A stretch of 64,000 nucleotides of DNA. Origin: Physcia stellaris (lineage: Eukaryota; Ascomycota; Lecanoromycetes; Caliciales; Physciaceae). This document shows positions 1 to 10,072 of this stretch, piece after piece. A model generated the notes under the pieces. It was given only the letters and a program-made list of their open reading frames with translations. It was not told where the DNA came from and did no database searches. The first letter of the stretch is position 1, and each line of letters begins with the position of its first letter. A program made the translations under genes and the position numbers. The stretch is taken from NCBI GenBank assembly GCA_018902385.1, contig JABSSW010000043.1:186001-250000 (forward strand). Direction: 5' to 3'.

Positions 1-700
1 GGGTTTTACATAAGCAATCCATTGCTTAATACAACCTTCAATGTCTCTACCCCTGTCCTTCACGTCGCGAGTGACTTGCTTAATCTCAGCATCAGTCAAG
101 AGTTCACGGGCAATAGACCTCTGATCGATCATTGACTTACTTCGTCTGGCAAGGCATAAATCCGCATCCGCTTCAGTGAAGATCCTCATATCCAGCAAAT
201 CCAGTATTCGTTGATCATACAACGCATATATACCTTCCAGTATGAGAACATGAGGCGAATAGATAGGAGTCGTTCGTTCTTGGCGTTGGTGGTCTTCAAA
301 TGAATACACTGGAATGTCCGCACGTCGGCTTGACAGAGATCAGAACAACGAGCGGAAGCAAGGAGCAGAACGCAACAGACATACCCTCGCTTCAGATCTC
401 TCAATTGCTCGACGAGAAGATCAAAGTCAATCGCTTCGGGCGAGTCTAAGTCATATTCGTTCTGGTGTGCTAGCGTATGTTGATCTGGGGTCAAGACCTT
501 GTAATATGAGTCCTAAGATAACATTAGCCTGGGTAGATTTGATCCGGAAGAAGACATGCCATAGAGAGGATGACAACCCATGGTAGATTTAAAGAAGACA
601 CTATCTTCAGGGCCAGAGAAGTCTTGCCTGATCCAGAACTCCCTGCGACCCCAATGATACTAGTGTCTGCCCAGGGTGGAGAGTAGTGGGCTTGATTCAT
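1..700 (-). CDS. URK1: Uridine kinase (partial, continues past left edge)
   Basis: Uridine/cytidine kinase of the pyrimidine salvage pathway (uridine to UMP), cytosolic. Exons read on the minus strand are 700-560, 512-385, 328-141 and 74-1, and all phases agree. The first exon carries the P-loop GVAGSSGSGKTS. It is followed by the LPWVVILSM and D-S-Y-Y-K-V-L substrate region, then IPVYSFEDHQR, IYSPHVLILEGIYAL, and the lid segment RDVKDRGRDIEGCIKQW. These are family landmarks in the expected order. The chosen ATG (700-698) gives a short N-terminus, MNQAHYSPPWADTSI; an upstream exon cannot be excluded. The C-terminal part lies outside the window. The first intron (559-513, 47 bp) starts with GC rather than GT and the other three are GT-AG. 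GID8 is divergent at 1405. Confidence 0.93.
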
Positions 701-1404
701 CACGACAATATAATAGCAGAATGGACTCGTTGAATATCATATGAAAAAGGCCATCGTGCTTTCATCAAGTCGCCTTCGGCATCCAGTGGAATAGGCAAAG
801 ACGTGTGAACCTTTCTAATCCGCCGTCATGGTCAGCTCTTAGGAGCAGTGTTGCGATTGAAGGAGAGATGGTCGATTAGGTAATTAACTTATACCACGCT
901 AGATCTAATGTGATATTAAGTTGACTGAGTGATCGTTTGGCATCTGTATCTGGTAGACATAGAGTAGGCGTACATTATAAAACAGTCGCTGTATGGGGCT
1001 TGTAATGTTGAAAACTTTTGAAATGACTTGAGAGGAAGCATTCTGATTTATCTCACCTGGGTCCAAGATGTCTATTATTCGACCTCAAACCCAAAACAGG
1101 GGATTGTGTCACTACAGGGATAGCCAGGCTTCCGGGACAACATAAGATCAATCAACAGTAAAGTACATGAATACATGTAAGTTCATGGTGATGAAGTCTC
1201 GAACGGGAGAGGCAGTCCGGCCCGACTCCCGGCTTCCGTTAGCATACTCCTACGTGCTGAAGAGAGGGACTCTTCATTTAACGCTTCATTTACAGGCTCT
1301 ACGGGCACATCATTCTTCATGACTACGCTTCTGATCCATCCAGCTTGGAGGATTTAGTTCTTGCACCACATGGCACAGATGTAGTCCTTGATAGAGATTC
1401 AAAA
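701..1404. other. Intergenic, divergent promoter region URK1/GID8
   Basis: About 700 bp between two divergently transcribed genes. I found no coding frame with family similarity on either strand and no repeat. It presumably holds both promoters and 5' untranslated regions. No specific site is recognisable by eye. Confidence 0.5.
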
Positions 1405-2625
1405 ATGGTAGGTCTCTCCTGCTCATGTCTGACATTATTTCACAGTATCTGACCGACTTGTAAGACATCCTCAACTGCATCTACTGCCACTCCAACCCTA
1501 CATCCTTTCGAACGGCGCGTGGATGAAGTCAAAATATCCAAACAGTAAGTTTTTGTATCTACGTCTACTTGTCCATCTTTGGTGGCTTCAAATGATGTGT
1601 CAAATTCAAGTTGGGAATCTCTCCGAATCCCCTGTAGAGAAATAGAAACTTGTGTATCTGAATCAGGACCTCAACAAAAGTTCCGCTTGCCTTCGTATAA
1701 CTCGGAAAAGTGCACTGACATCTTACAATTTTACAGTGACCTCAATTCCGTCGTCATGGATTATCTTATCAGCGAGGGCTATCCCGAAGCGGCCGCAAAA
1801 TTCGCTACCGAGGCGAATCTGAGCCCCAAAGTCGATATGGACTCGATCAATCAAAGGGTGGAGATACGTAATTTGATCTTCGAGGGCGATATCAAAACTG
1901 CGATTGAAAAGATCAACGACCTGAACCCCCAAGTAGGTATCCAATACCCGACGCAGCTCCATTTTCTGGTGGTTACACCGTGCGATGATTAGCTTTGTTC
2001 ATGCACCACTCATATGTTACCCGTTGAGGGTCCTGATGAAAGCAAAACACACACTTCAGTCTTCAGTCTGAGCACAATACATCCACTGTTATTTCAACCG
2101 TTCGAATACTGCTGTTTGGACCCTAGGCTGATACCTTATTTCTAGCTCCTCGATCAAGATGCCTCACTCCATTTTTATCTTCTCCGCCTACAATTGATCG
2201 AACTCATTCGAGGCTGCATGTACGAGGAGGGCGAGGCTGGCATCGTCCCACCAGTGGAGTTTGCGATGGAGAATCTCTCGCCACGTGCGGCTGGAGACGA
2301 CCAATTACGCAACGATCTTGAACAAACAATGTGTCTCGCCATCTTTCGACCCGATCAATTAATACCGCCATTAAAGGCTCTTTTGGACCATCAGATGCGC
2401 CGGGACATGGCGAAGCGTGTCAACGAGGCCATACTTGAGAGCACTGGTGAGCGAACAAGAGCCCAGCTCTTCGACCTAGTTAAACTGCGCGCTTGGTCAG
2501 AGGACAAGGCGAGAGCGGCTAAGAAGGATTTACCAGACCACTTAGACATTGGCTTAGATGCTGCGCATTCCGCCCACGGTAGACGCATGCACGGAAACGG
2601 TAACTACGAGACCATGGTCTCATGA
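1405..2625 (+). CDS. GID8: GID8, LisH-CTLH subunit of the GID/CTLH E3 ubiquitin ligase
   Basis: Scaffold subunit of the GID (CTLH) ubiquitin ligase, which in yeast degrades gluconeogenic enzymes after glucose return. Exons are 1405-1407 (only the ATG), 1465-1544, 1737-1932 and 2146-2625. The spliced frame is 252 codons, close to the family length (human GID8 is 228). The N-terminus reads MTSSTASTATPT then HPFERRVDEVKISK. The LisH motif is near residues 30-60 (SVVMDYLISEGYPEAAAKF). CTLH follows (RVEIRNLIFEGDIKTAIEKI) and then the CRA region (LHFYLLRLQLIELIRGC, LAIFRPDQLIPPLKALL). The start exon is a bare ATG followed by GTAGGT. I infer it because it restores the canonical fungal N-terminus in phase, and it is the least certain part. 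Introns are 57, 192 and 213 bp, longer than most neighbours. Confidence 0.93.
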
Positions 2626-3136
2626 GGCGTATGAGAAAGGAGCACTGAATTTTAGCGAGGAGTTGAAGCGTGGGTATACGTTTCCTTGAACCATGCGACT
2701 TTGCAATAAGGGTCCAAAAAGTCATGAGTATTGTTGGGCTCGGTAGGTAACCGAGAGCCGCAAAGTGCGGACACGCTCAAAGCCATATCTGGAAATTTTC
2801 ATTCTTGCATTCCATTCTTTTAATGCTTGCCTGCTTTCAGAGATATCCGCTCGTGACATGGAGAGAGCTTGGCAACAGACAGGAACATTGTATGCTTGTG
2901 CAATTTATGATTTGTCAGACCATCCTCCGGAAGCTTACTGCGAAACTAGTAGCAGACAGGCTGGTGTCAGTCCTCGAACCAGCAACAACATAATACCAGT
3001 ACCAAGCTGCAAACGGCAGGCTGCAGATAAATAATCACCATGGACACCAATTTGTCCATTTCCAGACAACTCAATCCTCGCCGAATTCGCAGGGCGAATT
3101 CGAGGTTGTCGATATATGTACCTTACGCGGTGCCGC
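2626..3136. other. Intergenic, convergent 3' region GID8/UCH
   Basis: About 510 bp between the stop codons of two convergent genes. A small frame at 2765-3034 has no family resemblance and no splice context, and I treat it as chance. An EcoRI-type palindrome (cgaattcgcagggcgaattcg, near 3080-3101) forms a short inverted repeat that could be part of a 3' end structure. Confidence 0.4.
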
Positions 3137-4037
3137 TTATTCGAAACTTGGCGCCAATGCGAGCAAGCTAAATCTCAAGTCTCCACCACCAGCCTCTTCT
3201 TCTCTCTTCAAAAAAGCTTTAACGCCGACTTCAAGTGCTCTTTCACTCAATGCGTCGTCATCTGCTGCTAAAGTGCCTCTGTTCAGTGGGCCTTTTCTCG
3301 CCCCATCGAGCTCCCACAGATTATGCCGTCCAGACTTGACGAACGCAACAAAATGTAAGTCAACAGAGGCGGTAGCCGATAAGGCAGCCGTGTCACCCTC
3401 GGCTGCGGCAGAGGCGTGCGCAGAAGCAATCGTAGGTGTAGTTTCCAAAAGGCGAGCGCGTGGCTCGGGGGACAAAGGGGCAGCTTCTGATATTAAAACC
3501 GCAAGGGGCGTCTTGGGTGCTATAGTACAACAAGCCGCCTATTAGCAACCCAACTTCCATCGACCAGCAGTATTGTGCGCTCACCAATGAGCTCCTTGGC
3601 GCCGCCGTTGCATGCCGAATGCAGCAACCCCATCATACCACAGGCATTCCCAATCGTTTGTCGAAACCAAAGAACCTCTTCATCAGCTCCAGATCCAGAG
3701 TAGTCAGATAAACAGCTATCCTCAGCGGCTCGTGCTGATTCATACGTCTTGGAGACCGGGAACACAAGAAGGAGGGCATACACGGGACGGGGTACGAAGG
3801 CAAGCAGTGACGGATCATCCAAGGAATAGACGTCGTGGAAGGCCAGGCTTGGTGAGAGACCTAACTTTCGTACAAGGGAGGTCATGACCTCTGGATTATT
3901 CTCTACATGCAATTAGATCAAGCTGAGGTATCAAAAAGAAGACTAAATGTACCTAAAGGTGGAAATCTTATGCGGCCCTTCGGCCCATCTTCTGAATGCG
4001 TATCCGCTGTCGGAGGTAATGAGCCTGATCCCGTCAT
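3137..4037 (-). CDS. YUH1: Ubiquitin carboxyl-terminal hydrolase, UCH-L3/Yuh1 type (peptidase C12)
   Basis: Cysteine deubiquitinase that removes small adducts from the ubiquitin (and probably NEDD8/Rub1) C-terminus, cytosolic. Exons on the minus strand are 4037-3953, 3902-3585 and 3519-3137, and together encode 261 residues. The N-terminus contains PPLENNPEVM, followed by LVRKLGLSPSLAFHDVYSLD. The oxyanion Gln and nucleophile Cys sit in QTIGNACGMMGLLHS. The catalytic His is in DLHFVAFVKSG and the Asp in NLWELDG. The end, FSLLALAPSFE, is typical. Introns are 50 and 65 bp, and the second has a GCTAAT branch site. An alternative acceptor in that intron would break the frame, so the 3519 acceptor is preferred. 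It shares a 265-bp divergent promoter with PEX12. Confidence 0.95.
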
Positions 4038-4302
4038 ATTTGGTAGTATGTAGAAACTATGGCCCCGATCACAGGATCTTTTGAGAAGGTAGTGAAAGCT
4101 CGAGAAGGCAATGCGAATCTGCTTTGTTGAGTTTGGTGCAACATTTAAGCGAACAGGCAGCTGGCAATGACGCAAAATTGAGTGAGAAATCCGGGGAAAT
4201 CGAATTCAGGGTCCAAGCTGCCTACATGTACTCTAATCTTCAGCCGCAAGGTCGATGTTCGTCCTTGACGCCTGATGTCGGCATTCACCATTTACCACAG
4301 CC
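4038..4302. promoter_or_regulatory. Divergent promoter UCH / PEX12
   Basis: Only 265 bp separate the two inferred start codons, so both promoters and 5' leaders must fit here. No TATA box stands out. The inference rests on the gene models alone. Confidence 0.45.
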
Positions 4303-5889
4303 ATGGAATTCATGTCCGCTCTGCAACATGGATTCGACGACCACAAACCCTCGTTATTTGGTACTATTCTATATTCCAAATCCTCCGGATTGCTTGACGT
4401 TCGTGTCCACTGCTGATCTGTCTCAGAACTCCTCTCCGAGCAGCAACTGTCTGCCCTCATACCGCCGTCCCTTCGCTATCTACTGGCCCTAGCTACTCAC
4501 CGCCGACCACGCTATCTACTTCGGGTCCTCAACTCCTTCGATGAAGTCTACGCCCTTGTGGCTCTTTTCGTAGAACGTCATTGCCTTATCACTTATGGCG
4601 GCAGTTTCACCGAAAACTTCTACAGCCTCAAACGGGAACGCGTGCTTCGCATTAGAGGGGGAAAGGCCTCACGCGCGAGCATTGGGGCTCCACAGCTCCT
4701 GCGTGAGACGTTACAGCTAAGCCCAAAGGATGTATGGTCTAACCTGGCTATAATGGTCGGGCTGCCCTACCTTAAACGAAAATTGGATGAAAGCTATGAC
4801 ATATACGCCCCTTCAGCCACAGTACTTGGACCAAGCTACAACCGGGATACTCTACCTCACGACGCAACCACAAGGCAAAGGATACTATACTACTATAAGT
4901 GGTTTTTACGGAACGTCTACCCCAGCATAAACGCAGCGTACTATTTCTCAATACTGGCATTCAGTCTAGGATACATCTTCGACAACACCAAATACTCTTC
5001 GCCATTTCTGTGGCTGATAGGTATACGTATAAGGAGGATGGGGGAAACGGATCATCGTGCAATAGTACTCGCTGAACAGCCTGCGCCATCGGCTAACGCA
5101 CGGCCAGGTGCACGACCAGGTCAGGCTAACAGCATCTTCAATATAGCAACGATGACTGGAGTGATCTATCCAAGGATTCTATCGAGTCTTAGAGTGCTTT
5201 TACCAACCAGTATTTTTGCGCTTAAGTTTCTGGAATGGTGGAATGCTTCGGACTTCGCACGTCAGCTTTCCCGAAAGGCCGCTGAAGGTCTTGAACTGCC
5301 TCCCCCTATAATTTCAGGGATTCCAGAGCAGATGCGGAAGTATGCTCTGCCTCTTCCAGACAAGAAGCCACGCCCTGCTAGCTCTTCCCGACCACTTACA
5401 AACACTGTCTCCCTATCGTCGTCAGCTCAAGTAACAGCGTCTTCACTTTCGTCAGCTTGCAATCTTCCACCACCAGCTGCCTCCAAACCCTCTCCACCGA
5501 TTTCTGCTCTCACTCATCTCCCTATCCTCACTGTGCCCTCACCCCGTCCGAACTCTCCTAATTGCCCCATCTGCCTTTCAGATATAAAGAACCCCACCGC
5601 AGCTCAGACAGGCTACGTGTTCTGCTACACTTGTATCTTCAAGTGGGTGAACGGCAGCCATCAGCAACAGGGGCGATTCATGGAGGGGATGGCAGGTGGA
5701 GAGGAAGGGTGGGGAGAAAGCGATGAAGATGAGAGCGATGAGCGTGAGGCGGGCGATGACAACGAGCAAGGCAGTAAATCTGGAGGTGGCAGCAGGGTTG
5801 GTGAATGGGAAAGTGGCCAGGGGAGGTGCGCGGTTACTGGAAGAAGAGTGCTGGGTGGAACAGATGGGCTCAGGAGAGTTATGGTTTAG
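4303..5889 (+). CDS. PEX12: Peroxin-12, RING subunit of the peroxisomal matrix import complex
   Basis: Peroxisomal membrane RING protein. With PEX2 and PEX10 it forms the ubiquitin ligase that ubiquitinates the receptor PEX5 for recycling. Exon 1 is 4303-4360 (MEFMSALQHGFDDHKPSLF) and exon 2 is 4427-5889; the 66-bp intron is phase 1. The protein is 506 residues. The N-terminal half matches the family: ELLSEQQLSALIPPSLRYLL, LNSFDEVYALVALFVERH, KDVWSNLAIMVGLPYLKRKL, then hydrophobic membrane segments around YYFSILAFSLGYIF and in MTGVIYPRILSSLRVLL. A Ser/Pro/Ala-rich linker precedes the C-terminal RING-like zinc module CPICLSDI..TGYVFCYTCIFKWV, which has the reduced ligand set typical of PEX12. 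The end, CAVTGRRVLGGTDGLRRVMV, is the conserved family tail. An acidic Gly-rich insert (about residues 430-470) separates the zinc module from that tail. Confidence 0.95.
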
Positions 5890-6399
5890 ACCTTTTATTT
5901 GTCGTTGGCACTTGCCACGTTCTGGAGGCCAGATGATTATGAAAGGCGTTTGGGCGCGCGTAAGATACCCCAATTATTAGTTTTGGATTATCATAAGATT
6001 TGCCTCTTCAATTGACTGATCGGTACATAAGGATAAAGCTGATTCTAAAGCTGAGAGAATGAGCAACGTTTGCTGAGACACTTAAAACGACGAGGCATGG
6101 AGAAGCAAGAGCAGCGTTTGGGGAAAGCACCTACAAAGAAGAATGACATGCTTCGGCGTGGCAACACGAACCAGTCTTACCTTTGGGAGGAAGACCCAAG
6201 CTGCGCTAAAATACATGAGATTGTCTGGTTGACTTTGGTGTACGTATCGTCGCAGCAAGGGGTTCGATGAGCTAAATTTGGTAGAGTACCGGCCACTAGC
6301 GCCGTTCCAATAATACGACATCATCACGTGCCATCAGAGCCTGTCGGCCTTTGCATCTTTTGTAGTATTATTAACCAAAACACATACTCTTGTACAGCG
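5890..6399. other. Intergenic PEX12 to SYN8
   Basis: About 510 bp containing the PEX12 3' end and the SYN8 promoter. I recognise no gene in the small frames at 6070-6327. Confidence 0.4.
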
Positions 6400-7292
6400 A
6401 TGGCCAATTCTTCTCAGCTCTACCTCCTAGCCGACCATATCAAATTGTCGCTCCTTGAGCGTCAACGAGCGATATCACTAGATCTCGAGCCTACCACTCA
6501 AGATGGACATATATCAAGATCGCTGGACTCGATGCGGGACGGCGTTGAAGCGCTAGAAAAACAAGAAACCCGCTTACGAGAGAGTGGAGACTCGTCAGTG
6601 GTATCTGCGTCGATTGCAGTTTGTCGATATTGACCCCTAGCAGCAATGCGGCTTCAAACATACAAGACCAAGCGTCTCGTCTCCGATCTCAGTACGAGGA
6701 CTTGACCTCTCAATTTCGCGGCTTTCCCACGTCTCCCTCATCAACAACATTAACAAACCCTAACAACCCCTCACTCGAGGCCGATTTCGAACATGCTCAA
6801 GGGTTGAATCAACGAACCGCGTCCTCTTCTGTCCTAAAGCGCTCCAGTCCCACTGCCTCCAATGCGTCAAAATCGGTTCGCTTCAGAGACAATCCAAATT
6901 CAGCAACGTACCCCGCAGATAATCCAAGCAATGTGGCGCTCTCTCCATACCGTGATGAGCCCGAGGGACCACCGGATCAGTCAGGGTTGGACAACCAACA
7001 GATTCACGAGTATCACAAGAATGTGCTACAAGACCAAGACGAACAACTGGACAGGCTAGGTCACAGTATCGGACGACAACGAGATCTGAGTATACAAATT
7101 GGTAACGAGCTAGACGACCACGTTCAGATGCTGGATGAAGTAGAGGAGCACGTCGATCGACACCAGAGCACTCTTGACAGAGCAAGGAAGAGTCTTGGAG
7201 ACGTTGCAAGGAGAAGCAGGGAAAACAAGCAATTAACAATCATTCTGGTTTTGATAATCATCCTAGTTCTGCTCATAATTATTTTGAAGTAA
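6400..7292 (+). CDS. SYN8: Syntaxin-8-like Qc-SNARE (SYN8)
   Basis: Endosomal Qc-SNARE, a tail-anchored membrane-fusion protein. Exon 1 (from 6400) encodes MANSSQLYLLADHIKLSLLE and QRAISLDLEPTTQDGHISRSL, the conserved fungal SYN8 N-terminus. The second frame carries RLRSQYEDLTSQF, KSVRFRDN, SPYRDEPEGPPDQS, then the SNARE motif around HEYHKNVLQDQDEQLDRLG to QSTLDRARKSL. It ends with a hydrophobic anchor (TIILVLIIILVLLIIILK) directly before TAA. The exon join is unresolved. The donor at 6601 (GTATCT) is phase 0, but the obvious acceptors at 6640-6643 need phase 2. The only in-frame choice I see is acceptor 6692 (intron 6601-6692, 266 residues), which discards about 17 coding-looking codons (SNAASNIQDQASRLRSQ). 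A one-base indel in the sequence or a weak alternative splice site would also explain it. Confidence 0.88.
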
Positions 7293-7638
7293 GAGTACAG
7301 TATACACTTCGATATCACATTGCTGCAGGGGAAAGACGGTCGTACGGCGTTCTCAGCTTAGATAGTGCAATCCACTGGCGATGGCGGCATACTAAGGGCG
7401 TTCGGGGAGCGTTACCGGGGACCTTCAGGGCAAGGCGTTTGTCTCAATAAATGACAGGGCAATGGTTAGAAGAGGCTCGTACGAGGTAAACATTGCTAGC
7501 CATAGGGAAGGCTGTCAAATGGTGACCTTAGTGTTGCCATTACGGTATCCACCCCATGTTACAAGTTGAGCATATCGCAGGCTCAAGCTTAGTTTTACAA
7601 CTGTGTTCGCCTGTTGATACAAGCCACAGCCTTCCACT
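7293..7638. other. Intergenic, convergent 3' region
   Basis: About 345 bp between convergent stop codons of SYN8 and the small mitochondrial-type gene. I see no coding or repeat signal. Confidence 0.4.
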
Positions 7639-8146
7639 TCACCTCTTACCATGCTCGTGGTCGTCTTGTAGCGCCTGGCTAGTCTCTTTCTGTAGGGAAT
7701 CTATATCTTTGCTGGCGTCGTCTATTTCGTGTCTGTCTGCTTTGATCTGAGCGGTGGATAGTTGTCAGCGGCGAACCACAGGATGGCGATGGAGCCAACG
7801 TACGGCACTTTCGCTGTTGCTACCTAGCTCCCTCTTCCAATGACCCTTTCCCTCGTCCTGCTTTTTCAATTGATCGTTCTTGTGGTGATCTATGTCTGCT
7901 TTGCGATCCTCATCTGCTTAACAACAAGAGGCGTTAGGAGCAGTTGATTAATGGAGGCTCGTAATAGAGGGCATGGAGGAGGTTTGACGGGCTAGGAACA
8001 CAACTCTTACGCCTGCTGTGATCTGATTCACTCATGGCTGTGCGAGAACCAGAGACATGGAGTTGCCGGCTGCGGGAAAGAGGATTTGAGGGATTAGTGG
8101 AACAGCGAGGGGCAAGACGGACCAGTGTCCTTGTTAAGAACGACAT
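7639..8146 (-). CDS. Small conserved fungal protein with predicted mitochondrial presequence
   Basis: Three exons on the minus strand, 8146-8011, 7916-7804 and 7746-7639, join in phase into 118 residues. The first about 37 residues are Arg/Ser/Thr/Leu-rich with no acidic residue (MSFLTRTLVRLAPRCSTNP, SRSRQLHVSGSRT), the pattern of a mitochondrial targeting sequence. The mature part is very hydrophilic and likely helical: DEDRKADIDHHKNDQLKKQ, then GKGHWKRELGSNSESAIKAD, and a tail rich in Asp, Lys and Gln. The GKGHW(K)xEL..NSE segment resembles small uncharacterised fungal mitochondrial proteins I have seen. I cannot name a function. It resembles the ATPase inhibitor IF1 only in size and charge and lacks its core motif. 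The first acceptor could shift by one codon (CAG/CAG choice). It shares a 284-bp divergent promoter with the DUF4385 gene. Confidence 0.75.
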
Positions 8147-8430
8147 GACGAAGAAATTGTTGATCTCGTGTTTGCGCCGTGTATCAAAGTTGAGGCTCGA
8201 GTCTTGTTCGCCAGGAAGGATACTCTACGGTCGAAGATGCTATCACACTCCACTCAGACCTCGGCTCTCACGACGTCATTTGTTTTGGTAATCTATGATG
8301 ACGTGAAACGGAGCTACAAGTGTAATAATCAATTGTGCACTTGAAACTAGGTTACAATGATCATTTGCTTCTTGCTTCCTAAATCTTGCATCGTCTGCCT
8401 CTCCTTTGATCGGTTGACTAAATACGTGTG
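8147..8430. promoter_or_regulatory. Divergent promoter, mitochondrial-type gene / DUF4385 gene
   Basis: Only 284 bp lie between the two start codons. A pyrimidine-rich stretch (cttgcttcctaaatcttgc, then tgcctctcctttg) lies shortly before the DUF4385 ATG, as is common at fungal transcription starts. No defined site is recognised. Confidence 0.4.
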
Positions 8431-8901
8431 ATGGCTCTCATGCCGTCGAAACCCGTCCGCATGAAATATCGTATTGGTCGTGGCGAGCAAGGTGTCCTGA
8501 CGTTCGAGCCATACAAATCTGCTCTACTCCCTCTCTGGCGCTTTCGCACCGTCACTATTGCAAAGCAATCATCTGCCGCCTTGTGGGAGAAATTTCTCGA
8601 ATACGATGCGCAAGATGATTTTGTCGGAATGGACATGGCGCGTAAATTCATTCAAATGGGGATGACGAGAGCCAAACGATATGCTAATTATCAGGGTGGG
8701 AGAAAATACGATTCAAAGGGTGAGGTAAAGGACAAGAAGGAGCACGCAGGACGAGCGGAAAAAGAAGAAGCCAGCAACATTTTCAGAAGCGTTTGGCAAC
8801 GATGCAAGACGCATCAAGGGTATGCAACGAAACGAGAAGAATTTCTTGCAGAACAGAAAGTCTGGAACCAGGCGTCTTATGATCAAGAAGGGATCCTCTA
8901 A
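8431..8901 (+). CDS. DUF4385 family protein
   Basis: Single-exon gene of 156 codons. It contains YRIGRGEQGVLTFEPYKSAL, WRFRTVTIAKQSS, LWEKFLEYDAQDDFVGMDMA and RKFIQMGMTRAKRYANYQGG, which are the core of the DUF4385 family of fungi and bacteria (function unknown). A Lys/Glu-rich linker and a final helix (WQRCKTHQGYATKREEFLAE) follow. The ATG at 8431 is preceded in frame by GTG and no upstream ATG. This start gives only about 11 residues before the conserved RIGRGEQG, so a short upstream exon is possible. The stop lies 126 bp from the convergent RNase H2 subunit C stop. Confidence 0.88.
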   Translation: MALMPSKPVRMKYRIGRGEQGVLTFEPYKSALLPLWRFRTVTIAKQSSAALWEKFLEYDAQDDFVGMDMARKFIQMGMTRAKRYANYQGGRKYDSKGEVKDKKEHAGRAEKEEASNIFRSVWQRCKTHQGYATKREEFLAEQKVWNQASYDQEGIL

Positions 8902-9027
8902 TGGAGGACTCGACTAGCCGAAGACGTCCTCTTGAAGCGTTTTAAGACAATGGATGTTTTTTGCATCCTGCTTCATTACCTGTCTGGCTCGACGCTTGTT
9001 CAAAGCTATGCATCTTCAGTCCTTAAA

Positions 9028-9568
9028 TTAGAGGATGGCTCGTCGACTTGCTGGATTTTCGTCACTCACAGTTTCCGCGAAAGCGACCCATTCGTTGACA
9101 CCCTTGACGAAAGTGTTGTCCGGCTCAATAACACCCTCGTGACCCCAAATAATAACATCACCGAAATCTGCTATGTTATCCATTTCGCCTACGGCGACCT
9201 CTACATCATTTATCCCAGGTTCATTGTCATCTTCCAACATCCGCTCGTTCGATCTGTTTCCGGGCTGCGTCCTCAGCCCGGCCTTCAACACAATGCCTTC
9301 GTACCCTCGGGGAACTTTGGCTTCTTTTCCCTTCAATTTTCTGCCTCGGAAGTATGCCTCGGGCTGTCCACCTTCGTCGCACATCAGCTGCTGGTGATGC
9401 CTTGCGATCTGTCTCGATCACTGCCTTTGACGTACCTTTGACGGGTTGAGGACTCCAAAATCTTGGTGACGCATCGACTTGCCCGTCGTGGTGAATGTGA
9501 CAAGGCAGGAGATGGGGTGTACACTGCGGTACTCGTGCGTCGGCCTTGCTTTTGTTGATAGCGATCAT
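9028..9568 (-). CDS. RNASEH2C: Ribonuclease H2 subunit C (non-catalytic, Rnh203/RNASEH2C)
   Basis: Accessory subunit of the nuclear RNase H2 trimer, which removes ribonucleotides from DNA. Exons are 9568-9436 and 9371-9028, and the spliced protein is 158 residues. The N-terminus TPHLLPCHIHHDGQVDAS and RFWSPQP matches the family's first strand pair. Exon 2 begins with GGQPEAYFRGRKLKGKEAKV and PRGYEGIVLK, then an acidic linker, then DFGDVIIWGHEGVIEPDN and FVKGVNEWVAFAE, the conserved C-terminal strand and helix. The 64-bp intron uses acceptor GACGAAG with a CTGAT branch site; the earlier CAGCAG acceptors break the frame. An MCB-type palindrome lies about 90 bp upstream of the ATG. Confidence 0.92.
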
Positions 9569-10072
9569 GGCGTTCCTAAATTCTGTAAGAAGCAGCCTCA
9601 GCAAGCTGTGCGGGCTATCTTATCGAGCTTTTGGTCAAGTTTCAATAGGGGACGCGTCGCGCGACGCGCCCGCGTTATGTAATGGATTGGTTGCAGTCTA
9701 AACTGCAAGCCCAGGTATTACTCTGCAGCCCTCAAGTACCTTATTATCTTGACCAAGGTACACCGCTCTTGGTAATGATAGGTTGCGCAAGTGGAATCAT
9801 ACAGGTACCTTGCCTTAGGTGATTAACTCACAATGCAGGTGGCTCGATGACGTTGTCGTCCATCCGTCATTCCCGGCGGTGGAACAAGGGCAAGCAATAG
9901 CTGCAACCCCGCAAACCTTCCACTCATCTCAATTCCCGGAAGCTGCCATCGTTGCTTCCTGCCTGCCGAGTCATGACGTTGCCCTTAGTCGCTATGGCTC
10001 TCGACCCGTATAATAACACCGGCCGTCTCGGTGCCCTTGCAAATCCTCATCTCCAAAGGGAATTCGAGTACT
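9569..10072. promoter_or_regulatory. Divergent intergenic region RNASEH2C / yellow-like gene
   Basis: About 500 bp with no coding evidence. It contains a striking GC-rich palindrome near the RNASEH2C side, listed separately. Confidence 0.5.
9652..9668. promoter_or_regulatory. MCB (ACGCGT) within a 16-bp perfect palindrome
   Basis: Positions 9652-9657 are ACGCGT, the MluI cell-cycle box bound by MBF at G1/S genes. It overlaps the perfect palindrome CGCGTCGCGCGACGCG (9653-9668). The site lies 84-100 bp upstream of the RNASEH2C start codon, a typical distance. The sequence match is direct; the regulatory role is inferred from the DNA-maintenance function of RNase H2. Confidence 0.55.

Noticed and set aside
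186-494. Open frame of 102 codons taken as a separate gene
   Set aside because: It runs through two introns of the uridine kinase. Only its first part is the true frame.
9227-9604. 125-codon frame as an alternative RNase H2 subunit C product
   Set aside because: It reads through the 64-bp intron into a wrong frame. Splicing at 9435/9372 restores the conserved EAYFRGRKLKG block.
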